64,000 nt of DNA from Anopheles merus (taxonomy: Eukaryota > Arthropoda > Insecta > Diptera > Culicidae), in the NCBI RefSeq assembly GCF_017562075.2, contig NC_054083.1, forward strand, positions 33,158,755-33,222,754, in the 5' to 3' direction. Numbering within the stretch: position 1 is the first letter of the stretch; each line of letters opens with the position of its first letter. Positions 24,801 through 38,166 of this stretch are shown here, in pieces. Both the position numbers and the translations under genes were made by a program. Under the pieces are notes generated by a model. The model saw nothing but the letters and a program-made list of their open reading frames with translations, did not search any database and was not told where the DNA came from.

Positions 24801-27375
24801 GTGCCTAAATGCGGTAATTCCGGTGCAACCGTACCGCCATGTAAAAGTTTGTGTACTGGTAAGTGCATTCGGTACGCAGTGTACGCAGGCTGATTTGCAA
24901 GATCCTAATCATACCTCAAACCGACAGAAACAATGCGTCGATGCAGCTTCTTCTTCGACGTGTTCGGACTGGAGCTGCCGGAGTATCTGCGTTGCTCGAT
25001 CTTCAACGATGCCGTGTCGGACCAGGAGGAGTGCGTCGGGATGGCCGAGTACAAGGAGTCGATCATTCGGTCCCGCCGACCGATGGCCTGCTCTGGCTTT
25101 CTGTGTGACAAGCGGCGCTGCATACCGAACGACTGGAAGTGTGACGGGCACGTCGACTGTCAGGATCAAACGGATGAGGCGCACTGTGACTTTTGCGGTG
25201 ACGATGCGATCCACTGCGGCGAGGGGCAGTGCATGAGCCAGAAGCACGTGTGCGACGGTACGCCCAACTGTCCGTACGGGCAGGACGAGCGAAACTGCAG
25301 TAAGTGTTTGCTAATAATTCTGTGAAACAGACTCCAAAGAACCATTATTACTTTCCACTAGAGATGGCTAACACTGATACATCAATGTGAATGAATCTTC
25401 AAAGGGCATCTTTAAATCTGAATCTCAAATTTAGAGATTTATGGATTTTCAAGGATTCATGAATCTCCCAAAATTTATGAATCTCTGAACATTTACGAAT
25501 CTCTAAATATTCACAGATAGTTTGTGTGACACTGATTCAAACTCATGAATGATCAAAGAGATTTTTTTTAATCTAGATCTCAAATTTAGTGTTTCATGTA
25601 TCGTCAAATATTGATAGTTTTTTAAAAAAATATGAATCTCTGAAGATGTATTCCTTTTTTAAGTATCTTCATTGAATTTTACTATCTAAGCGGATTGCAT
25701 CGATTTTTAAATAATCCGTAGCACAGATTCAGATCACAAATAGAGATTCAGATATTTTAGAGATTTATGATGCTCACAAATTCATGACTTTTTAGAGATT
25801 CGTGGTTCTTTGAAGTACATGACTTCTTCTTCTATTTGACATAATGTCCTACGCGGACATGTCGGCCTATACAGGCTTTCGAGACTTAATTCATTACCAC
25901 GTAGCCGAATAGTCAAGGAAACGGTTCATTCTGGGCTTGATCTCATGACGAGCATGCTATTGAGTCGTTCGAGTTGACGACTGTATCACGGAACTACCCC
26001 CAAAGTTCATGACTCTGTAGAGATTCATGAGTCTTTGGAGATTCGATTCGAGTTCCAAATCACTCATCACTGTAAATTCTGATGAATGAATCTCTCCAAA
26101 AGATCAATACTTTTAAAACACTACGTTTCACTCTTTTCTTTCAACTCAGTTCGGCTCAGCGAGCGGAATGGTGATCTTGGCCGGGGTACGCTGGAGGTGT
26201 ACAAAGCGGACCTCAAACAGTGGGCACCGGCGTGCGTGAAAAACTGGGATCCGGCCACCTCACCCACCATGATCTGCTCCCTACTGGGCTACAGTTCGGT
26301 CAACTCGAGCCGCACGGCAATGCGCGGCTCGAACCGGACGCTCGTCAGCACCAAGGACGCCTCGTCCATGTGGCGCATGTACCAGAAGAAGGACGTCAAC
26401 CTGATCAAGGAGTTCAACAGTTGCGACATCAACTCGCGCTACCCGGTCGCAGAGCTGACGTGCTCGAACTTTGGTAGGAATTGAAGTAGTGTTTTCAGTA
26501 ATCAGGTTTACTAAATGTCCGAACCTGTCTTTCGCCAACAGAGTGTGGTAAGGTGAGGAACAGGAAGTACTTCAAGGCAACGAAACGTATCGTCGGTGGA
26601 TCGACCTCTAACCCGGGCGACTGGCCGTTCATAGCGGCCATTCTCGGCGGACCAGAGGAGGTGTTCTACTGTGCCGGCGTGCTAATCGCCGACCAGTGGG
26701 TCCTAACCGCTTCACACTGCATCGGCAAGTAAGTATTCGGCGGCGTCCCTCTCCCCCCCTCTCTCTCTCTATTTTGGGCTGTGCTGGTCCTCTTTCCCAC
26801 ACGCGCACAAACACCTCCCTCGTACCGACCCCGGTAGCTATGAAATAGTATGTTTTTGTGTACATATCAGTTCTCCCACCAGTCACACGATGCGCAACGT
26901 CAACGACTGGACGATACAGCTCGGCATTACGCGGCGCCGCTCGCACACGTACTACGGGCAAAAGGTGAAGGTAAAGACGGTCATACCGCACCCGATGTAC
27001 AACCTGCACATCCCGCACGACAACGACATTGCCCTGTTCCAGGTGAGTTTGGTGAATGGGAGAACTTCGCAAACTTCGCAACACTGACCACTGATCACCG
27101 TCTTATCTCGGCTCACACTCCAGCTGGCCACCCGGGTAGCGTTTCACGAGCATCTGCTTCCGGTTTGTTTGCCGCCACCGCACATCCGGGAGCTGCCGAC
27201 CGGCATCAACTGTACCGTGGTTGGATGGGGCAAGCGTGAGGAGCGTAACTGTAAGTATCTTCGCAGCGTGTGTGGGTCTATGTTTTGAAGTTCGGAAATG
27301 TCCCACCCAAGCTGTGTTGCTGAAACAGTGGACCTAAAAACAACCCGAAGAAAGTTTTCTATCATTCCCAAGAAA

Positions 27376-27414
<39 letters not shown>

Positions 27415-28471
27415 CCAGTGTTTGTAGACGTGGGAAATAAAGTTTTCCCTACCTACGAAAGTTCCAAGAACCGTGAAAAGAAGCCCTTTTCAACAACTAA
27501 ACCATAGCAGAAAGTGGAACACACCGTTGTATAACGTCTTTCAGGTGGTGTCCAAACCCCTTTTCAACTTAAAATCTTTGCTAAAAAAGAAGGAAGGAAA
27601 ATCAAACAAACAAAAAAAACATTCGAAAAGAGAAGACGTTTTGGTGCGTGGGTGCGACAAAACATCAAACAGCGAGTGCAAAGCACCACATCCCTTTACC
27701 AGAAGCAGCAAAACCAGTGTCCATTGATTGGAAACAGATGAGTGAAATTCAATTTCCGGAGAAATACATTTGCCCCGTTTCCGTCAATAGACACACGGGG
27801 TTACGAAATCTGTCGGCCAGGAGTTTTCCGGTGGTCAGTTACAGTTCTCCGTAGTTAATCCCAACCGGGTGGAAGGATGATGATGAGAAGTGCTGCAGAC
27901 TTCAGAGGCTTTCTCATTTATTTTTTTTTTTACATTTTCCACAAATACTGTAGTTCCGGCGGTACTGATAGGAAATTAGTTCTCTGTTCACTATGCATCA
28001 CTACTAATCGCACGTTACATTTCCATTTCCCGCAGCCACACCGAACGGCGCATCGTACGAACCGACGCTGAACGAGGTAAACGTACCGATCGTGAGCCGC
28101 GAACTGTGCATCGACTGGCTGGAAACGTTCAACGTGACGGAGGGCATGATCTGTGCCGGCTACCAGGAAGGTGGCCGAGATGCGTGTCAGGTTAGTGCTC
28201 TATTACGCCGAAACTTTAATCATACTTCGTGCCTGTAACCTATAACCTCTCATCCACACATGTACTGCAGGGCGATTCCGGTGGTCCGCTGCTGTGTCCG
28301 TACCCGAACGAAAAGGACCGCTGGTTCGTGGGCGGTATCGTGTCCTGGGGCGTGCGCTGTGCCCATCCCAAGCTGCCCGGCGTCTACGCAAACGTGCCCA
28401 AGTTTATACCGTGGATTTTGGCGCAAATCAACAACCACTCCGTGCTGCAGACTGACACGATCGGGCGATAA
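21847..28471 (+). CDS. Corin: Corin-like type II transmembrane serine protease
   Basis: Exons: 21847-21953, 22055-24137, 24205-24657, 24726-24858, 24928-25299, 26150-26473, 26542-26728, 26871-27042, 27124-27250, 28036-28190, 28271-28471. They sum to 4314 nt (1437 aa plus stop), and all junctions are GT-AG and in phase. The long cytoplasmic tail (1-750) is Ser/Pro-rich with polyglutamine runs and two copies of a RQDSSIS...SPLL-like motif. A membrane segment lies near 754-776. Then come one frizzled cysteine-rich domain (847-948), two LDL-receptor class A repeats (980-1012, 1015-1049), a scavenger-receptor-like domain (about 1052-1157) and a trypsin-fold protease. The zymogen cut is at R1173/IVGG; the triad is H1216 (TASHC), D1272 (DIAL) and S1374 (GDSGG); D1368 predicts trypsin-like cleavage after Lys/Arg. 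Mammalian corin activates natriuretic propeptides; the insect substrate is not known to me. The ATG at 21847 is the first in frame, so an upstream non-coding exon is possible. Confidence 0.92.
25375..26085 (+). repeat. A/T-rich GATTCATGAATC-type repeat array in Corin intron 5
   Basis: Most of the 850-bp intron consists of imperfect copies of a short, partly palindromic word around AGAGATTCATGAATCTCT, in both orientations and with variable spacing (for example around 25438-25505, 25620-25650, 25795-25820, 26005-26045). A SINE is inserted near its right part. Splice sites at 25300 and 26149 remain intact. Confidence 0.7.
25822..26005 (-). mobile_element. tRNA-derived SINE in Corin intron 5
   Basis: Read on the minus strand, it has a tRNA-like head at about 25930-26003 with an A-box-like TGATACAGTCG and a B-box-like GAGATCAAGC. 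A body containing GGCCGACATGTCCGCGTAGG follows, and the tail is of AGAAGAAGAAG type at 25822-25833. A CATGACT word flanks both sides (25818-25824 and 26008-26014) and may be the target-site duplication, although that word is common in this repeat-rich intron. It resembles tRNA-derived SINEs known from Anopheles. Confidence 0.75.
27251..28035. other. Corin intron 9 with a (GT)n tract
   Basis: This 785-bp intron has a GTAAGT donor and a CCCGCAG acceptor, a (GT)n run near 27381-27405 and no internal coding evidence. Confidence 0.85.
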
Positions 28472-28635
28472 TTTCGGGCCACCGTGAAAGTGTGGTAGAA
28501 GAGGCCAACAGAGATGGTAGACTTGAAAGACGTATAAGACCGTTTATCTGCGGCACTTACGCTCACAGCATTTGTGTGGAGTTATTTAAACAGCATGCTT
28601 ATGCAAATGGACCGAATATTTGTCCTCAACCCTAT

Positions 28636-28641
28636 ATTAAA
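28636..28641 (+). terminator. first candidate poly(A) signal of Corin (ATTAAA)
   Basis: ATTAAA lies 165 bp after the Corin stop codon and is followed by a T-containing stretch. It is the closest variant signal; canonical AATAAA words follow only kilobases downstream. Confidence 0.35.
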
Positions 28642-31365
28642 GCAAAGCAGTCGCTCTCAAACAATCCCTCAAACACTGAATGAGAAGGGCGAAAAAGCGA
28701 AATTCCCTCCCACCTGTCCACCGATGGGAACGCTGTGCGCAGAGCAGGACGACATCTGCCGGAAGCAATGAATCATTCATCGGCCTACGCGTTTTCATTG
28801 ATCCCTCGCCTCGCACAGACAGCAACCGGTCAGCCAAGGGACGGATGTTTACCGTCAACCGTATCTGTCAATCAGTGTGTCAGGTGAAAACTGGCCGAGT
28901 TCAAACGGCGCCCACATACCTAACCCGGCTGTTCAAATATCTCTACAAAAGTGTGAGTGTTCCGTTTAGGCACACAAAACAGGAAGAATGATTCAAACAC
29001 AATAGTTTACTAGGCACAACCACAACTAGGAGTCAATTGAAGGTGATATGCAATGCTACAAAGCAAAAACAAACGAACAGGAGATAAAACCCGTTGACAA
29101 TAATGGCTAATGAGACAATAACCAATATGTTCGTAAGTATAATTTGCACACGTTAAACCATTGCACCACCAATCGGGAAGGGTTCGAGAAGGGAAGAAGC
29201 TGCAATACAGCATCCAATTCCGATAGGCCGAATTGTGTGCCCCAGGGCACAGGGCACAGTAATCACGACAATAAGCAACGCTAAGCAGTATTGCGCAGTA
29301 TCGGTGATAGTAAGGAACTGTGGATTCTTTTTTTCTGATAGGAAAGCAAGCAAATCAGTTAAGAAGGCAGGGCAAACGAAGACAATAAGAAGCATCTGAG
29401 TCAAACTCGGAATAATATTAGTCGCCAAAAACGAGAAATAGAAGTTGTTTGTTTTAGCAAGAGAGGGATGATATCGTTGCAGTATTGGTGCAACCAGTGG
29501 TCGTCAGTATTTGGTATATTTGGGAAGTTCAGTAATGTCAATGTTCGGTATTAACTTGCTCAGCGTCGCGGTTACGAGGATTTTGGGTGAGATCAAAGAC
29601 ATTACAGGGGTTTCCAGTAGTTCTCATAGCTGTGGTCACTTTTTGACTCTTTCATGCGAGACATGAACTTAATGTAAAGGGAACTGGACTTTACAGCACC
29701 CTTGTTGGAAAAAATCCAATAAGAATTTCCAAGGAACCTGTCCAAAAAGGGTGCCGGTAAAGAAAGAGTCAGGGAAGTGGCCCACAACTATGAGAACTCC
29801 AAGAAAACCTTGTAAAATCGTTTGCATTCTTTTCGATGTTTGCTTTGAGCGGTACAATACGCGATAATACCGTGGCAGCAGGGCAGGGATAGTACTGCAA
29901 ACTGCAAGCAAGCAAGTAAGGTTGCAAAAATAAGCAAAAGCCCCAAAAGTAGCAGCGATTGAAAGCATTTTTATTCTATACAATCTACCACTATGGGCAT
30001 TTCAAACATACCTTACATATATTATATTGGTAGATATACAACAAAACCAACATACAGAATGGTAAATTATAACGAACCAGAACAATATTATTATCATGAT
30101 TAATATTATTTTTTTATTACAACGACTCCGTATCACTCACTCAGCACAGCATCAATTAGCATATTTATCGACTGTTGTTGCTATTTGGAAGAGATTTAAG
30201 AGACATGGATAGGGTTGGGCAGTGCTACAAAAACATTGTTGGAATATTGTTGCGTTTGGAGTGGAATGTAAAACGGAAAACAAGGTATGGGTAAAAGGTA
30301 ACCGATCTAACCAGAGGGCAATCGCTTGTTAGGTGTTCTTCATTCAGGTGTTTAACAGAGATTCGATTATTTATCAAACCACAGAGGCGCAAAGAGTGTT
30401 TGTTATCTACCGCCAAACCGCTGTCTACCCGATACCACGGCACGTGTATTTTAATGGAATGTTGGAGTGTGTGGTTGGAGTTGAGTTTAATGCTAGCGAT
30501 GGTTCGCCGTTTTACTAATAGAAAATGTTGTGCAGGTGAGGTGAGTTGCAGTAGGGAATGTTTTTGAAAGAATACACTTTTACCCACCCAAAAAAACAGT
30601 GGAATCAAAGAACGCATGACAATAAGAAAGAGATCACAGAGACAAACACACGGCTAGCACATTTTGTGCACCCATATCGAGATGAACGTGTTGTATTCAC
30701 TGTGAATTTTAAAAAAGAACAAAGCACACAAAAAGGAATCCAAAAATGAAATGCCATTAAACGTTGTCTTACAAAACAGTTTTGCGTTTCAATACAGTAA
30801 AATCGTCTATTTACAAATCGCGCTTGCACTGTGTGCTGCTAATTGTTACAGACAATAAATAGGAGTTTGTGTTTATTTTTTGCTTCTTTTTCTGTTTCCC
30901 CATTTTACGTAGGATGTAGAATGAATTTAAAAGGTGTACAAATTTGATACGTGCTATTGCCACATCACAATTTAAAAAGGTAGCATGTTGGTAGCGAGGT
31001 GCGTACTTTGTACGGCAGGAATATTAAAACATAACAGTTCTATTTATGTGTGTGTATGTTTTTTGTAGACAACAATATAACAAAAAAGCCTACACACATA
31101 CACACGTGCGTTTCAAACGACGTGCCAACACAGCGAGACAATAAGCACATTGCACAGTGGGTAATCGAGGTTATGGAGAGGTTAGGTAAATCAGTGTGGA
31201 TACATATTTTTTACAACTAACAACACACACACACACATCCACATATCCACACAGACCGCAGGGACAATAAACTCGAGTGACGAGTGGAAAACAGAAAGTA
31301 TTTATGGATAAAATGCATTTATAATCCTATCCCCTACTAGCCCTTTAACAAAACTAGTAACGCTA

Positions 31366-31406
<41 letters not shown>

Positions 31407-34400
31407 ACCAGAAACACAGAAACTACGAAGTTCAAGGAAGTTTGTGAAGAAGGCACGTTTAATAATGAACGTTATTACAATAGGAATATTGTCGCCTAGT
31501 GATGAAGACTCGTTTTTTTACTCGATATATACTCTCCCAACAAAACAAACACTGTTGTTCAAATCAGAGCTACTACTGGACAGCAATGTCCCGGCCGCAT
31601 AATTGTGAATGAGGCGCACGTGGTGTAATAGTTGTGCTTTCCTTGGAAAAGAAGCTTTTGTGGTAGGCCTGTGTAGCGGTAGTTGATAGACGTCAGTGTA
31701 ATCTTCCACGGGTTGGTGGTAGGTTTGGTTCCCACACTAATCATCCCGTGTACGCTCATGAATTCATGTAAAAACTGTGTGGTGCGTGTGTGCGCGTGTG
31801 TGAGTGTGTGTATGTGTGTGTGTGTGTGTGTGGGGGGGGGGCAAGGTGCGTAGAATTATGTACAAATTTGAATTAACCATATCCCTTAAGCTTTAGTGAA
31901 GGCTACACTTCAAACCAAGGCAGCATAGTAGATCGTGAAAGCACAGAATGCCTATTTCGAGAAAAAGATGATGCAAAGGGAGAAAACATTTATATCGAGT
32001 GATGTACAATACACAAAAACCGACACACAAGTAGCCGTTAAACAACAACAACAAAAAACACACCGAATGATAGAACTTTACCGTAAACTGTAACGTAATG
32101 GGCATAAGTCAACCAAAACGACACCCGCAGGAGAAATAAACACAGAAAGCTACAATTAAATGTGCTGTACAAGGTAAAACATCGCACCCAACGGCGTAAG
32201 GGGTGGCTAGTCATAAAAGCCGAACGGTGAAATGAATTTGTGAGCAACACTGGCAAAGGGCGGAGGAGTGTATGTGAATGTGCTTCAAAGGCATCCTCTT
32301 TAATATCCACAGTCACATCAACTAGAATTAAATCGACTCAAACAACAAACGAGCGACTTTGTAGCAGTGTTTAGGCATAAAACAATACTAATGAAAACAG
32401 TTTAAAAAACGAATGAACAAAACAAAAAGAAACACACAAACAATAAACTATTTGTAGTTGAATATACGAATGAAAGGAAGGAAAGGGAGAAAAAGAAACC
32501 GCAAAAGTGAAAGAGTGAGTGAAAGAGTAATGATAAAGCATTGCATTATTTGAAACTATACCTATATATATCAAATATCATATACAATTCCTGGTATATA
32601 GGAATAGAGCAACCTATCTTATGCAAACTACATGGGATGTACTAAGCTGCGCATTAGTGGATAACGGAGAGTAGTGAATAGTGTGTTGGTTTTTTGTTTT
32701 GTTTTATAAGAATAATACATATGTGGTTCAATTTGTAGCAGTAGCAATTTATCCACTTTACCACCTCCAAACCCGCGAACTGGTCGATGTGATGTGTTTA
32801 TTAAAACCAACACAAACACACACTTTTTACCACGTCATTTAACTGGACAGAAATGTTTGGTTTTGTTGAATGAGTACAGGAGTGCAGCAAGAGATATTAA
32901 TGTACAAATTTCAACTGCTTTCTACTTCGGTGGCCACTTAGGAAACAATTACTAATTTAAAAAAAAAAACAAATTGTTTTATTTAAATTCAACACGGTTT
33001 AAGACACATTTAAGTAATAGGCAACAACCGTTCTTAATACAGCTTTGTGTGCATCTAAGTGGTATCAAACTATGATGTTAGGGTAAATATTTGGACCGAT
33101 CATAAACCGAAACGCATTACACTCACACAAGATAGTACACCATACAAATAACAACGATAGAAAATTAAGAAGGATTTATGTTTTTTTTATCAAATTTTCT
33201 ATTTTTTTAAACAAAACAACAACAAACCCTGCTACAAATACAACGCTAATGTGTTCTTCGTGCTTCGTTAGTGCTGCATGCCTGTTTGGTAGAGGGGGGT
33301 TTTTCTGTTGTAATCGTACTTGTTGGTGCATAGTACCATACCTAGAGGGCGCCACACACGAGTGTGCATTTATTGCTTAAACGACTGTTTCAAGAAAAGT
33401 ACTGTAGCGCAGGAGGATGGAGAGGATGAATTTAATCAATTTAAAAGAAAATAGATATAGCCCAACACAGCCAACCACTGAGCGAATACACACACACACA
33501 CACACACACACTATGGAATGAGAGGGCGGAGAAACATTAGAAGAAAACAAACAAAACATATATGCGTGGGTTTCAGCTTTAATAAAAACAACTATGTCAT
33601 AGAGCAGTTTGTCAGCGAACAAAAGCCACAGCACCAGCACCCGGTAAACCCGGGCTGGCTGAGCGTGAAGAAAGTGTACATCGCCTGCCTGCAGACAGCA
33701 CCATTACAATGCACCTACAGCAACATACAATAGTAACGTCACAATGCGTGGAGGAATTTAACTCTCCAACCAACAGTAACCAATAGTAGAAGTAAGAGAT
33801 TTTACACTTAAGTTACTTTACCTCCCTGTAGGAGTTGCTTATTTACAAGCTTAACAGGAATGTTTTTGTTGTAACATTCTAGTACATATCAAGCTAAACC
33901 GCAACTGTTTATTTCTAGGATAAGCATTCTAAAACTTTTTGTTGTTTTTTGTTTTTGAATGCCAAAAAAGTTTGTTTTTTTTTCAACTCCAACAAGCAAA
34001 CGAATTCACACAAAAATCCCAAACGAGCATTGTGCATAGAGGGAGAACAATTTTTGCTAACACGTATAGAAATATTAAAGTAAAAGATTATTTATATACG
34101 TATATGTATAGTAGGAACTATCACTACCACTTCCATGTTCTAGCAACAACTAGTAAAACAAACAACCTGTAAACACGCAAACACCCCCCGACACACATAC
34201 ACACACACACCCTAACTATTATTCCTGCGAATCAAATAGAGAGAAAAGAAAATGATAGATTTTATGTATTTCTTCATATACAGAGAGACAAGCATATCTT
34301 TTTAATAAACAAACAAAAAAAAGGCAAGATTGTAAAATTTAAACAATTGAACCTATACATATATAAATATACTGCAGGGCTTCGCTCGGGCGTAGAAGCA

Positions 34401-37400
34401 GAAACCCTTTCCTAGACGTTTCATAGTGTAGCAGGAGCAGCAGAAGGAACGGCAGAAAGAGCAGCAGTAGCAGGTGGTTTTGTCCTCATATAACCGTGGC
34501 GCATACAGCACATTTATACACACATACATATAGCACTGTCCTATATTGGCCACAGTATTAGATGACGCACTGGAGACAAAATGTCGCATAAATATAAAGT
34601 AAAAGAATTCACCTATAGAGGCATATTATATCTGTCATACAGAGCCATAGGAGAAGAAGCTATTTCAGAGCAGGGTAATCAGTTGTGGTGAACGCAGTCG
34701 TTACAGAGCAAACAGGCCCAAACTCTTTGTGTTGTGTTTTGAGCGAGCAAGGTTTCGGTTTACATTTTTAGCGATGTCCGGCATCGGAACCTGAAAAACC
34801 TTTTACGTCTAGGAGGGTGTATATGTGTAACTGTTAAATAAGGCCTAGGTTTGTAACAGACAAGTGCAAACAATTTCCCGTGTATGGCTTATCTGCACAA
34901 AGGCACACATACAGAACGCTAAAACAAAGTCAGTAGTAAGTTAATTATTTGTTCATAATAAAACACGCCGTCAAAAACGCACACAAAAATTTTATGTTAA
35001 GCCAGCATACACCCATTTGAACCATGTAATGAATTCGCAACCATGTTCGCCTCACAGTGAAACGATCACACCCGGTGAACAGCTAAACATATGTGCTCAG
35101 TGTACACATTGTTGTGCTTTTTTTTTCTAACAGAACAAATAGTAACAGCGGCCATGTCATCACTAAACCAACACAGCTAGCACTATGTACTAGGCGCCTC
35201 CATACGCACGGAAACGACTGTATTGCAGTTTAAAATTTTAACAGTTTTCTAGTACTCGCTTGCCTAGTAGAAACTAACCGTACAGTCGCCACGAATAGCA
35301 AAAACAATAACCGCAATACAATACTGTATGTGTGAGCCGCATCTTTTTCGTATTACGTTGCAGTATAAATGCGCGATTAAGTAATTGTCCGCATCAGAGT
35401 GCGTCGATGCGCAAGGTACAGTAGCGTACGAATTTGTAGCGAAAACGAACTTTTCGTATTAAAAAGGGGACATAAGCAAGGTCAGCTAAGCATCCTTGTG
35501 TCTTGTAAAGATTGCTGTAGCTGTGAGAGCTGCGCGTGTGTTTGTACCTCTATTGCAGGGTTTGCCAGACAGTTTTCAATGTGAACAGCATTATTCACTG
35601 TTTGTGAGATGTTTTTCAACAACTGTCACATATTTAATTTGCGACACAAATAATCAGCTCATGCTTAACAGGCCAAACAAAACGCCTAGCAAAAAGAATC
35701 CAAATCATGGCGTGTTGAAAATCATGTGGAAGAACTGAAACACTTTTGCAAAGAAATTGTGACAAAGAAAGTGACAGCTGGGTTGAAAAACATCTTGCAA
35801 ACGGTGCACAATGCTGTTCACATTGGAACTCCGGAACTCCGGAAATGCAGTATTTAATTGTCTGTAATGCATTCCAATGTATTCACCACAGCACAGGTTT
35901 AAAAGTGTGCAACAAAAACTACCCTTCGGCTACAAACAAAGCAAATTCAGTGTTCAAAATTGTTCCCACAGCCGCCAGAGTTCGTGTAGCGAGACAGAAA
36001 TCGAGAGTAGTTGGCAGACATTTTCAACCACCCATCCGAGGAGTAAAGTGAAATGGAAATAATGGTAACATTATGCATGCATCATTTCCGTACTATATTT
36101 TGTTCTATGTTAAATCCCATAGTATATCAACAGCAGCTCGATTAGTGTAGGGTGTTTGCTCTGAAAAATGAAGCATAATAAGCTAATAGATCGTTTGGTT
36201 TTTTATTGTAAAAAAAACTTCGCTACCTAACTCCGTTTAGATGACAGAAGAAAAACAAAACACATACAGAAAAATGTAGGAAAGGCTTCAAGCACGGAAC
36301 AATTATGTTTCTCTTGTATTTTGTATGGTGTGTAAGTGGTTGTTCGACCCATTGCTCTTAAAGTACCCGTGTCAATTTTAGAAAAGTGGGAACGTTCCCT
36401 CTGCCCCGTGTGAGCGCCCCACAATTCCCCGGCTGGACCCGGCACAAGGAGGTGGAAGGATAGGAAGAAAAATACAGGAGGATACATACTATTTTTTAAA
36501 AAGCAACAATTATCACCACCGCCATCGAAGCTACTCGTTTTTTAGAGCAAGCTCAGTATGAATGTTAGAGCTCAGCAGGTATAGACAATAATCGATGTAC
36601 GCAGTCGCCGTTCCTAAGCAGCGCGGCCAGCAGGAAAGAGAAAGGGTTTGCGCCGACCAGCCGTGGATGTATGTGTGTATGTGTGTATGTGCGTGTGTCG
36701 GTGTGTGTATCACTTCCCTACCTAGTGCAAGGCATCTTATGTACGAACCACGAAAGGTTTTCAACTTTAAACTAGACGAGTGAAAAGGACAATAATCAAT
36801 TACGAACTCATTGCCGTTTATCTATTTAAAGTAAAACAAAAAGCCAAAAGAGAAGACATTCACTGTTCCAGAGGTGTGTAGCTACAATCATTAAAAGACA
36901 AAAATACACACACACACACAAACACACACGTAGAGCAACCAATTTAAAATCCCGTCACGTTGCGTTGATGATGCTAATGATGGGTGGAAAATGGGGAGCA
37001 GGAAGGCATGATTGACGCTAATGTAAGCAAAACAGGGACGGAAATTTATCCTCCAACCAAAGGGTGTGTAGCAGTTGCGTTAGTAGGCTCGGTCACATTG
37101 GACCGACAGAGTAGGCCGCTGTGCAAGAGTGTGTTGGTTTTACGCCACCGTAATGTAACTAAATAGAACGATTATATACATGCATACACAATATATACAC
37201 ATATATAGACACACACACACACACTCCTTCATGTAAAACATTGAGGATAAAAGCTAAATGTACATGTGTGTGTGTGTTGCCAAAATGAATTCACGATATG
37301 AAGGAGGCAAACCCTCTAAATTAGTCCTTAACCACTCTCCCCTCCTCCACTTCCAAATGAGCGTGCTGGACAGTGCCGCACACTCTCACCCACCCACACA

Positions 37401-37951
37401 CACCCACACACACACACACACACTCCAGAGATCGCTGTATACAACGTAAAAAAGGAAAACTTTAAATCCCAACCAGAAAATGCGAGTAACACACAAATAA
37501 GATGTATTTAAAGTTAAAACAAACCAAAACAAACGCCATCACCGTAAAATGAAAAACTAACTGAAATATGTGCAATGACAATAGACACGAATCAATTGAA
37601 AACCAGAAACTAAAGAAAAATAAAATTGTAGAACGCTTTTTATGTAAGAAAAATCAAACCTGGCCGATAGAGCTGGGGTTCGTGAGTGTGTTTTCTTCAT
37701 GTTGGTTGGGAACTGAAGGAAAAGTGTGTCCGAAGAATCTACTATGAGCTTTTCTGCTGGAATATCTAAGTAAGCCTTGTGGATGTAGGATTGTGATAAT
37801 TCAGGGGGTGTTTGTTGAGGGCTGTCCACTGCATGGGAGATGGTTGAGATACGATCGAAGTAGCAAGCTATGATTCTAGCAAATACTTGGCATCGACTAG
37901 TTTTGATGCATTTTTCTAAGCTTTTGGTGAATGTACCGAACATTCGTAATG

Positions 37952-37957
37952 AATAAA
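37952..37957 (+). terminator. distal plus-strand AATAAA before NDUFA1
   Basis: The last AATAAA on the plus strand before the convergent NDUFA1 gene, 143 bp from that gene's own signal on the other strand. It would terminate a long Corin 3' UTR, if one exists. Confidence 0.25.
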
Positions 37958-38099
37958 ATTAAACCATCGATAACTGTCGCTACAACCGTCTGCCGCAGCG
38001 ATCCCCCACGTCGTAGAGCCTTTTCTTTTTTTCTTTGCAATAGCAATAAGGACACAACGTTCGTACAGCGGGTTCAACTGCGCACGGTTTCTCGAACAA

Positions 38100-38105
38100 T
38101 TTATT
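38100..38105 (-). terminator. poly(A) signal of NDUFA1 (AATAAA on minus strand)
   Basis: TTTATT on the plus strand gives AATAAA on the minus strand, 62 bp beyond the NDUFA1 stop codon, a normal distance for a compact housekeeping gene. Confidence 0.7.
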
Positions 38106-38166
38106 CTACACCCAGTAACACGTTACATTTGCACCTCTCTTCCTTTGCACTATCCCGTGGCACACT

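Larger units (their letters stand above)
28472..38099 (+). other. 9.6-kb non-coding tract, possible extended Corin 3' UTR
   Basis: From the Corin stop to the 3' end of NDUFA1 the sequence is A/T-rich with many A- and T-runs, several (CA)n/(GT)n tracts (about 31220, 31795-31830, 33490, 34195, 36908, 37210, 37400), a GA tract at 31371-31405 and several AATAAA words on the plus strand. No spliceable coding exons were recognised. Two hydrophobic minus-strand open frames (29153-29428, 29669-29983) lack any recognisable family. Either the Corin transcript ends early (ATTAAA at 28636) or it runs far into this tract; RNA data would decide. Confidence 0.45.

Noticed and set aside
29153..29983. Two minus-strand hydrophobic open frames possibly forming a small membrane-protein gene
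   Set aside because: No family recognised with confidence, stop codons separate the two frames, and A/T-rich DNA readily gives Leu/Ile/Phe-rich translations. Left as a check within the 3' region finding.
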